A stretch of 7,481 nt of DNA from Chloroflexia bacterium. Its GTDB lineage: Bacteria > Chloroflexota > Chloroflexia > Thermomicrobiales > JALYUS01. The notes under the pieces were generated by a model that ran no database searches, was not told the DNA's origin, and saw only the letters and a program-made list of their open reading frames with translations. The stretch lies in the NCBI GenBank assembly GCA_025924435.1, contig JAICIL010000221.1, forward strand, positions 1-7,481, written 5' to 3'. The translations under genes and the position numbers were made by a program. This document shows positions 1-5,150 of the stretch, one piece after another (positions within the stretch are counted from its first letter, which is position 1; every line of letters starts with the position of its first letter).

Positions 1-573
1 GTGCCAGTAGCTTCTAAACGCGCGCCCGAGATCGTCAATGAGCGGTAAGAGGCCGATCTGTATTATGTAGAGAGTATGCGGCTTGCCAGTGTCGGGTGGC
101 AACGCCGGTATAATCGTATAATGTCTCGACGCATTCATTTCCCACAGAAGTGACCAGGAATAGTACTGTCCGGCCCGATCTTTTATCTCTCGTGGTTTGC
201 CCTCATGCATTAGCGTGTGCCGCCACATCTCTACCACCACGCGATTTATGTCCGTTTGTTGCGCGTAGTAGGCATCGAGGAAGGCAACCATGCGTTCGGT
301 CTGATCCGTCCATTCGTGATGGGCGACCGCTCCATTCGGATTGCGATGTTTCCTGCCGCCAGCCCAAAAAGCGGACATCGCGTCAACCCATGCAAAAGTG
401 AGCATCATGAATGCGTGGCAAGTGTGGTGAAATCCGTAGGGCGGTTCTTTATAAGCAGTCGGATAGTGATGCGAAACCACATCCGAATGAATCCAGTGGA
501 TCTCGCCCGCAAACTCACTAAACTCTCGTTTATGCTGCTCGATGCGTTCTTCAATTTCCGTTGGAGCAAGCAT
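1..573 (-). CDS. Hypothetical protein with R-x4-H motif, possibly HEPN-like (3' end outside window)
   Basis: The reading frame is open for 191 codons from an ATG at 573 to the left edge, so the C-terminus is missing. An in-frame TGA at 585-583 leaves this ATG as the first start. A GAGG ribosome binding site (complement of 581-584) sits 7 nt upstream. The product looks soluble. It has a charged N-terminal helix (residues 5-25), a His/Tyr-rich stretch (26-53), a hydrophobic segment (54-71), and WRHTLMHEG at 117-125, which gives an R118-x4-H123 motif. R-x4-6-H is the catalytic signature of HEPN RNases of toxin and abortive-infection systems, but it is short and can occur by chance. I do not recognise a named family. 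Base composition is near 50% GC, well below recF and dnaN. That composition, and its place on the 3' side of a tRNA gene, suggest an acquired accessory gene. The frame is very likely real; the function is unknown. Confidence 0.75.
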   Translation of the reverse strand, partial: MLAPTEIEERIEQHKREFSEFAGEIHWIHSDVVSHHYPTAYKEPPYGFHHTCHAFMMLTFAWVDAMSAFWAGGRKHRNPNGAVAHHEWTDQTERMVAFLDAYYAQQTDINRVVVEMWRHTLMHEGKPREIKDRAGQYYSWSLLWEMNASRHYTIIPALPPDTGKPHTLYIIQIGLLPLIDDLGRAFRSYWH

Positions 574-671
574 GTTCGAGCCTCATGTAACGCACAATCT
601 CCGTGTGTGGCATCGTCGAAAATTAGTCGCCGTGTCCCACAACGAAAACGCACCGTGCGCCAAGTCAGGTA

Positions 672-677
672 ATTATA
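672..677 (-). promoter_or_regulatory. Candidate -10 box for the hypothetical gene at 1-573
   Basis: The minus strand reads a perfect TATAAT here, about 100 nt before the ATG at 573. No good -35 lies 16-18 nt upstream; TTCCTC at 700-695 is the nearest match. The box sits inside an imperfect palindrome, GGTA-N4-TACC (668-679), which could be an operator. Readthrough from the tRNA-Gln promoter is an alternative source of transcription. Confidence 0.4.
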
Positions 678-706
678 CCCTAGAGATCTGTTTTGAGGAA
701 GGAAAA

Positions 707-780
707 TGGCTGGGGCGCAGGGATTCGAACCCCACCTACCTGATCCAGAGTCAGGCGTTCTACCGCTAAACTACGCCCCA
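707..780 (-). tRNA. tRNA-Gln (anticodon CUG)
   Basis: The minus strand folds into a complete cloverleaf. The acceptor stem is TGGGGCG paired with CGCCCCA. The D stem is GTTT/GAAC. The anticodon stem CCTGA/TCAGG encloses loop CTCTGGA, giving anticodon CUG, which reads CAG. The T loop is TTCGAAT. The weak U1-A72 first pair and G73 discriminator agree with the known identity elements of glutamine tRNA. The CCA end is encoded (complement of 707-709). The variable loop is only 4 nt. The base of the T stem carries two wobble pairs (U49-G65 and G50-U64), so that stem is weak, but nothing suggests a pseudogene. Confidence 0.96.
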
Positions 781-793
781 ACAGCGCGACAAA

Positions 794-822
794 AGTATGC
801 CATGTTGCGCGGTTTTCGTCAA
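794..822 (-). promoter_or_regulatory. Promoter of tRNA-Gln
   Basis: The minus strand has -35 TTGACG (822-817), a 17-nt spacer, and -10 CATACT (799-794). The tRNA 5' end at 780 follows 13 nt after the -10 box, giving a leader of only a few nucleotides. Spacing and box quality fit a housekeeping sigma-70 type promoter. Confidence 0.7.
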
Positions 823-887
823 CTGTGGCGGTGCGAATGTCGCGACGGGAAACCTCCCGCGATTGTCCGATGGGGTTTGCCCATTGC

Positions 888-1003
888 TTCGTACGGGCGG
901 TTCGTGAACCGCCCCGCGCCGGTGCATCGCATCGTTTGCTGGTGGCGATGCCTGTGCCGATCCGGGGAGGGCGGTCACGCCGAGGGACGACCGCCCGTAC
1001 GAA
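888..1003. repeat. 116-bp palindromic MITE-like or REP-like element
   Basis: Perfect 14-bp terminal inverted repeats (TTCGTACGGGCGGT at 888-901 and its complement at 990-1003) enclose three nested hairpins. The first is GGGCGGTTC-GT-GAACCGCCC at 895-914. The second is GCATCGC/GCGATGC at 924-930 and 945-951. The third is GGGCGGTC/GACCGCCC at 969-976 and 989-996. No reading frame of its own is apparent and no clear target-site duplication is visible. It lies just past the recF stop, before the tRNA promoter. It could act as a transcript-end hairpin for recF, but no U-tract follows on either strand. GGGCGGTT...AACCGCCC palindromes are a familiar dispersed type in GC-rich bacteria; copy number here is unknown. 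Confidence 0.65.
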
Positions 1004-1037
1004 ATTCCCATGCCACAACATTTGCAGGGAGAGAGCA

Positions 1038-2240
1038 TCAGTTCAGGATGACGGTGCCGTCTATGGCTTTCGCGTGCTGCATCTCGTCCAGCATTGGGGT
1101 GTCGGCGAGGGCGTCGTCCGCGCCGGTGATGAAAACCTGGCCGTCGTCGCCCGCCGCCGTCACCCGCTCGACGACGTAGGCACGATGCACCGGGTCGAGT
1201 TCGGAGAGGATGTCGTCGAGCAAGGCGATGGGCGGGTCGCCCGTCTCCTCGGTCATCACGGCGACCTCGCCGAGTTTGAGGGCGAGGACGGCGAGGCGTT
1301 GCTGGCCGCGCGAGCCGTACGCGGCGATCGGCATGCCGCCGTGCAGGATCGTGATGTCGTCGCGGTGCGGGCCGACGACGGAGACGGCGCGGCGATGCTC
1401 CTCCGCGCGCCGCGCCTGCAAGGCCTGGGCGAAATCCCGCGCCGCGACGGACTCGGCCTCTTCGAGCGATGCCGCCGTCCGCCCGATGGGAATGCTCGGC
1501 GCGTAGGCGACGGTCAGCGGCCGGTCGCCCTCCGTCAGCGCGAGGAAGGCGGCCTCGGCGTGCGCGGAGAGGCGGCCCACCGTCATCTGGCGGCGCGCGA
1601 AGACGTACGCGCCGCTCGCGATCAGCGCCTCATCCCAATAGGTCAACTCGGCGTGGACTTCGGGATCATTCGGGCGGCGGTTCTCGGCGGCGAATCGCTT
1701 GAGGAGGGCGTTGCGCTGCGCCAGCGTCGCCGCGTACCTGGCGAGCGCGCGGATGTAGCGGCGGTCCACCTGCGAGAGCATCACATCGAGGTAGCGCCGC
1801 CGCACGCTCGGCGAGCCGGAGATCAGTTCGAGATCGGACGGCGCGAAGACGACGGCGCGCAGGTTGCCGACCGCGTCCACCGCGCGGCGGGCGATGCCGT
1901 TCACCTTCACCTGCTTGCGCGTCATCGCCGTCGCCTCGGCGGTGGCCCGCTCGACTTGCAGCGCAATGTCCAGCGCAATCGCGCCGTCCGCGCCCAGCAC
2001 ATCGCCGTGGACGCGGGTGTACGGCGCGGAGGCGAGATCGCTGCCGCTCTCCCAGCGGATCATCTCCCGGTCCAGCCCGGCGCGCGGCGAGCGGGTCGTG
2101 GAAAGGAAGGCGATTGCCTCAAGGATCGTGGATTTGCCACTGCCGTTCGCGCCCGTGATGACGAGACCTCGCGCCGGAATATCCAGCGCGAGGTGGCGAT
2201 AGCAGCGGAACTCTTCGAGCAGCAGCGCGGTGAGGTGCAT
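1038..2240 (-). CDS. recF: DNA replication and repair protein RecF
   Basis: RecF is an SMC/ABC-type ATPase that, with RecO and RecR, helps load RecA at single-strand gaps. The 400-residue product has the family architecture. The N-terminus MHLTALLLEEFRCY is typical. Walker A is GANGSGKST at 30-38. The LISGSPSVRRRYLD segment, the arm-like middle region and the ABC signature SRGQQR at 310-315 follow. Walker B is IALLDD at 338-343, with a D-loop (SELD) directly after. Length is slightly above the 357-370 usual in model bacteria. The ATG at 2240 is supported by homology, but no Shine-Dalgarno precedes it because the upstream DNA is the heptamer repeat. It follows dnaN on the same strand after 120 bp and is probably co-transcribed. 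No intrinsic terminator is evident downstream. Confidence 0.95.
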   Translation of the reverse strand: MHLTALLLEEFRCYRHLALDIPARGLVITGANGSGKSTILEAIAFLSTTRSPRAGLDREMIRWESGSDLASAPYTRVHGDVLGADGAIALDIALQVERATAEATAMTRKQVKVNGIARRAVDAVGNLRAVVFAPSDLELISGSPSVRRRYLDVMLSQVDRRYIRALARYAATLAQRNALLKRFAAENRRPNDPEVHAELTYWDEALIASGAYVFARRQMTVGRLSAHAEAAFLALTEGDRPLTVAYAPSIPIGRTAASLEEAESVAARDFAQALQARRAEEHRRAVSVVGPHRDDITILHGGMPIAAYGSRGQQRLAVLALKLGEVAVMTEETGDPPIALLDDILSELDPVHRAYVVERVTAAGDDGQVFITGADDALADTPMLDEMQHAKAIDGTVILN

Positions 2241-2250
2241 CAGCGACTCA

Positions 2251-2280
2251 GGACTGAGGACTGAGGACTGAGGACTGAGG
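2251..2280. repeat. Tandem heptamer repeat (GGACTGA)x4
   Basis: Four perfect, contiguous copies of GGACTGA plus two further bases, starting 10 bp before the recF start codon. The minus-strand transcript reads repeated CTCAGTC. This is a simple heptanucleotide short tandem repeat, with no spacers, so not CRISPR. It occupies the place where the recF ribosome binding site should be. Confidence 0.9.
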
Positions 2281-2342
2281 AATAATTGCTCTCTCAGTCA
2301 TGGGAATCTTTTGCATCCGATACCGCCTCGCAATAACCCGCG

Positions 2343-2360
2343 CTCAGTCCTTAGCCCTCA
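2343..2360. repeat. Degenerate inverted copy of the heptamer repeat
   Basis: The complement of 2343-2360 matches the heptamer array at 16 of 18 positions (TGAGGACTGAGGACTGAG with two substitutions). It ends exactly at the dnaN stop codon (TAA, complement of 2361-2363). With 2251-2280 it forms an inverted repeat around a loop of about 60 nt, able to fold as a long hairpin in a dnaN-recF mRNA. Confidence 0.6.
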
Positions 2361-3500
2361 TTACTGGGCGAGGTGCATCGGCATGATGACGTAGACGGCG
2401 TCGTTCGTGCCGACGGGCCGCAGCACGCCCGCGTTGTTCGGCCCCTGCATCTCCAGCGCCATCTGCTGCGATTTCGTCGCGTTCATGACATCGGAGAGGT
2501 AGCGCACATTGAAGGCGATCACGCCCGCCGGGCCTTCGACGCTCGCGTCCACGTCGCTCAGATTGTCGCCCACCTCGGCGGCGTTGGCGCTCACCTGCAG
2601 CGTCCCGGTGCTGTACTCCTCCTCGCCCTTCAGCACGGAAATCTTCACGACGTCGTTGTTCTCGCGCGCGAAGATGTTCGCGCGGCGGATCGCGCCGAGG
2701 AACCCCTCGCGGCTGGCGACGGCGCGTGTGTTGTACGATTTCGGCACGAGTTGGCGCACCTCCGGGAAGGTCCCGTCAATCAGGCGCGAGACGAACTCGA
2801 CGCTGCCGGAGCGGCACATCAGTTGGTTGCGGTTCGTCGTGACGGTCATCTCGACCGGCTCCTCGCTGTCGCCGAGGACGCGCGCGAGTTCGGTCATCGC
2901 CCGTGCGGGCACGATCACCGAAACCGGCTCGCCGACAGGGGCGGCGAGTTCGCCGTCGCGCACGCCGAGGCGGAAGCCGTCGGTCGCGGCGAGGGAGATC
3001 GTCTGCCCTTCCGCCTTGAGATGGATGCCGGCGAGCACCGGGCGGCTGTCGTCCGTCGCCGCCGCGAAGGAGATCTGCGCGATCATGTCCTTAAGGGTTG
3101 TCCCGTCAATCGTGATCGTCGGGCCGTTGCCGTCACCGATCGAGGGGATCGCCGGGAAATCCTCCGCGTCAATGCCCCGGATTGTCGAGCGGTTGCGGCC
3201 GCAGTTGAGCGTCAGCGCGAGGCGACTGTCCACCGAGAGCGAGACCGTTTCCGGCGGGAGCGTGTTGATCCACTCGGTCAGCGACTTCGCCGGGATCGTC
3301 ACCGCGCCGTCCTGCGCGACGGTGCACGAAATCCACGCCGTGATCGCCAGTTCCAGATTCGTCGCGGCGAGTTTCAGTTTGCCGTCTTCCGTCGCCAGCA
3401 GGATGTTGTTCAGGACCGGCAGCGTCGTCTTCGACGCGACGGCGCGCATCACCTGACCGAGCGCGCGATGCAGGTTCTCCTGCGAGACCGAAATCTTCAT
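2361..3500 (-). CDS. dnaN: DNA polymerase III beta subunit (sliding clamp)
   Basis: DnaN forms the ring that holds DNA polymerase III on DNA and docks many repair proteins. From the ATG at 3500 the product is 379 residues, matching the usual 366-380. It begins MKISVSQENLHRALGQVMRA, where family members begin. The three-fold clamp-domain pattern is visible, including TDDSRPVLAGIHL in the second domain. It ends with the family-typical YVIMPMHLAQ. Start choice is unsettled: GGAGG lies only 1 nt before this ATG, too close to work normally. Two upstream in-frame starts have better sites: GTG at 3539 (GGAGG, 5-nt gap, adding 13 residues) and ATG at 3572 (GGGGGA, 8-nt gap, adding 24). It heads a dnaN-recF unit and is divergent from selA. 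dnaA is not adjacent. Confidence 0.96.
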   Translation of the reverse strand: MKISVSQENLHRALGQVMRAVASKTTLPVLNNILLATEDGKLKLAATNLELAITAWISCTVAQDGAVTIPAKSLTEWINTLPPETVSLSVDSRLALTLNCGRNRSTIRGIDAEDFPAIPSIGDGNGPTITIDGTTLKDMIAQISFAAATDDSRPVLAGIHLKAEGQTISLAATDGFRLGVRDGELAAPVGEPVSVIVPARAMTELARVLGDSEEPVEMTVTTNRNQLMCRSGSVEFVSRLIDGTFPEVRQLVPKSYNTRAVASREGFLGAIRRANIFARENNDVVKISVLKGEEEYSTGTLQVSANAAEVGDNLSDVDASVEGPAGVIAFNVRYLSDVMNATKSQQMALEMQGPNNAGVLRPVGTNDAVYVIMPMHLAQ

Positions 3501-3614
3501 GCCTCCGCTGGCGGGAATGTTGCTCTCCACCGTCGCCACCGCGACCTCCGTTGCCTCGAACAAGTCCACCATCTTCACTGTCCCCCACGTTGCGCGAATA
3601 TCCCCGTCCGTATA

Positions 3615-3630
3615 GTACGTACACTGTACA
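3615..3630. promoter_or_regulatory. GTAC-rich operator-like cluster in the dnaN leader
   Basis: Three GTAC tetramers occur at 3615-3618, 3619-3622 and 3626-3629, forming the self-complementary blocks GTACGTAC and TGTACA. The cluster lies between the predicted dnaN transcription start and its start codon, about 40-55 bp upstream of the selA -10 box. On the minus strand a second, weaker promoter (TTGCGC, 17 nt, TACAGT) overlaps it. Binding of a repressor is inference only. Confidence 0.3.
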
Positions 3631-3666
3631 CGACATCGGGCGAGCGCGCAAGGGGGGCGCCCCGAA

Positions 3667-3695
3667 ATGATACAATCCGCCGGGCGAGCGGTCAA
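3667..3695 (-). promoter_or_regulatory. Promoter of dnaN
   Basis: The minus strand has -35 TTGACC (3695-3690), an exact 17-nt spacer, and -10 TATCAT (3672-3667), each 5 of 6 to consensus. Transcription would start near 3660, giving a leader of about 90 nt to the ATG at 3572 or about 160 nt to the ATG at 3500. A GGGGCGCCCC palindrome (3654-3663) lies at the predicted start point. Confidence 0.65.
3668..3676 (+). promoter_or_regulatory. Extended -10 promoter of selA
   Basis: TGATACAAT is an extended -10 (TGn plus TACAAT, 5 of 6 to consensus). No convincing -35 exists 17 nt upstream, as is common for extended -10 promoters. Transcription would begin near 3683, giving a leader of about 28 nt. 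The box overlaps the dnaN -10 on the other strand. Confidence 0.5.
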
Positions 3696-3710
3696 AGCGA
3701 GGGGCGATGT

Positions 3711-5150
3711 ATGGCGATGGGGACGAAGCAGCACAGCGCGCGCGGCATACCGAGCGTCAGCGCAATCCTCAACGATCCCGCCGTGCGCGCCGCCGCAGGC
3801 GGCATCGCGGAAACGTATCGCGTGGATGTGATCCGCACCGTCGTGGAGGCGGAGCGCGCCGCCATGCGTTCCGATGGCGCCGCGCCGGATCGCGCGCGGA
3901 TCATCGCGCGGGTGTGCGACGCGCTCGCGCGATTGTCGCAACCCCGCTTGATTCCCGTTATCAACGCGACGGGAGTGATCCTGCACACCAACCTCGGTCG
4001 CGCGCCCGTCAGCCGCGCCGCCGCCGCCGCGATGCAAGCGGTCGCAGCATCGTACGTGCCGCTCGAAATGGAGCGGGAGAGCGCGGCGCGCGGCGGACGC
4101 ATGGCGGAACTGACGGCACTCTTTCGCGCCCTGACCGGCTGCGAGGCGGCGCTCGTCGTCAACAACAACGCGGCGGCGACGATGCTCATCCTCGCCGCCG
4201 TCCTCACCCCGGAGCGCGCCGAGGTGCTGGTCTCCCGCGCCGAAGCGGTGGAAATCGGCGGCTCGTTCCGCATCCCCGATATTCTCCGGCAGAGCGGCGC
4301 GACGCTCGTGGATGTCGGCACCACCAATCGCACCTATTTCGGCGACTACGAGCGGGCGATCACGCCGCGCACGGCGGCGATTTTGAAGGTGCATACGAGC
4401 AATTTCCGCGTGCAGGGCTTCGTGCATGCGACGGCGGCGGGCGAACTCGCGCCGCTCGCGGAGGCGCACGGCATCCCCGTCATTGACGACCTCGGCAGCG
4501 GCGCGCTCGTTGATACGGCCACATTTGGCCTCGCCGCCGAGCCGACCTTGCCGGCGAGCGTCGCTTCCGGCGCGCATCTCGTCTGCGCGAGCGGCGATAA
4601 GTTGCTCGGCGGGCCGCAGGCGGGGATCATCCTCGGTCGGCATGCATGGGTCGCGAAGTGCGCGGCGCATCCCTTCGCGCGCGCCGTCCGCGCCGACAAG
4701 ACGACGCTCGCCGGGCTGGGCGAGACGCTGCGCCACTATCTGCGCGGCGAGCAATTCGACCAAATTCCGGTCTGGCGGATGATCGCGACGGACGCGGATA
4801 CCCTCAACGCCCGGTGCGAGGGGATGCGCACGCGCCTGCGCGATGCGGGCGTGCCCGTTGATGCGCGGTCATCGGTCGCCACGATCGGCGGCGGCTCCGT
4901 GCCGGGCGCGGAACTGCCGTCGCGCGCGCTCACACTCGATGCGGATGCCGCCCGATCGCGCGGCCTGTCGCTCGACGCGTTCGCGCGGGCCTTGCGGCTC
5001 GGCACGCCGCCGGTCATCCCACGCGTCGAACACGACGCGCTCTGGCTCGATCTCCGCACCGTCTTTCCCGAGGACGATAACGCGCTCGTGCAGGCGCTTG
5101 CCGCCGTCTGGAGCACGACGGTCAGGCGCGGGGAGAGCGGAGATCCCTGA
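3711..5150 (+). CDS. selA: L-seryl-tRNA(Sec) selenium transferase (selenocysteine synthase)
   Basis: SelA is a PLP-dependent enzyme that converts Ser-tRNA(Sec) to Sec-tRNA(Sec) with selenophosphate. The 479-residue product spans the full family length. The N-terminal tRNA-binding domain (about 1-75) is present. Then come INATGVILHTNLGRAPVS (84-101), VNNNAAAT (150-157), KVHTSNFRVQGF (226-237) and IDDLGSGAL (258-266). SGDKLLGG (294-301) holds the PLP lysine K297, equivalent to E. coli K295. The N-terminal domain argues for true SelA rather than a short SelA-like lyase. The ATG at 3711 has GAGGGG at 3699-3704, 6 nt upstream; ATG at 3717 is an alternative. It is divergent from dnaN. Its last 29 bp overlap the convergent dnaG. 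No selB, selD or tRNA-Sec gene is in view. Confidence 0.95.
   Translation: MAMGTKQHSARGIPSVSAILNDPAVRAAAGGIAETYRVDVIRTVVEAERAAMRSDGAAPDRARIIARVCDALARLSQPRLIPVINATGVILHTNLGRAPVSRAAAAAMQAVAASYVPLEMERESAARGGRMAELTALFRALTGCEAALVVNNNAAATMLILAAVLTPERAEVLVSRAEAVEIGGSFRIPDILRQSGATLVDVGTTNRTYFGDYERAITPRTAAILKVHTSNFRVQGFVHATAAGELAPLAEAHGIPVIDDLGSGALVDTATFGLAAEPTLPASVASGAHLVCASGDKLLGGPQAGIILGRHAWVAKCAAHPFARAVRADKTTLAGLGETLRHYLRGEQFDQIPVWRMIATDADTLNARCEGMRTRLRDAGVPVDARSSVATIGGGSVPGAELPSRALTLDADAARSRGLSLDAFARALRLGTPPVIPRVEHDALWLDLRTVFPEDDNALVQALAAVWSTTVRRGESGDP

Noticed and set aside
649..659. CGCACCGTGCG palindrome followed on the minus strand by TTTT, as a tRNA terminator
   Set aside because: The stem is only 4-5 bp with almost no loop, and it lies beyond the TATAAT of the next gene.
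150..672. Small plus-strand frames of 83 and 151 codons
   Set aside because: They overlap each other and the 191-codon minus-strand frame, which has a better ribosome binding site and a more protein-like composition.
846..859. CGGGA-aacc-TCCCG hairpin as a recF terminator
   Set aside because: Short stem and no U-tract on either strand.
825..2264. 479-codon open frame on the plus strand opposite recF
   Set aside because: Arg/Gly-rich translation without motifs; recF on the minus strand has complete Walker and signature motifs.
2251..2280. CRISPR-like array
   Set aside because: The repeats are contiguous heptamers without spacers.
2373..3710. Upstream extension of the selA frame through dnaN
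   Set aside because: Antisense to dnaN and without similarity to SelA; the promoter and GAGGGG site place the start at 3711.
3573..3710. Origin of replication next to dnaN
   Set aside because: No TTATNCACA-type DnaA boxes or AT-rich unwinding region seen here, and dnaA is not adjacent.
3573..4763. Upstream extension of the dnaN frame to an ATG at 4763
   Set aside because: It runs antisense through selA and beyond the dnaN promoter at 3667-3695; the extra sequence is compositionally biased.
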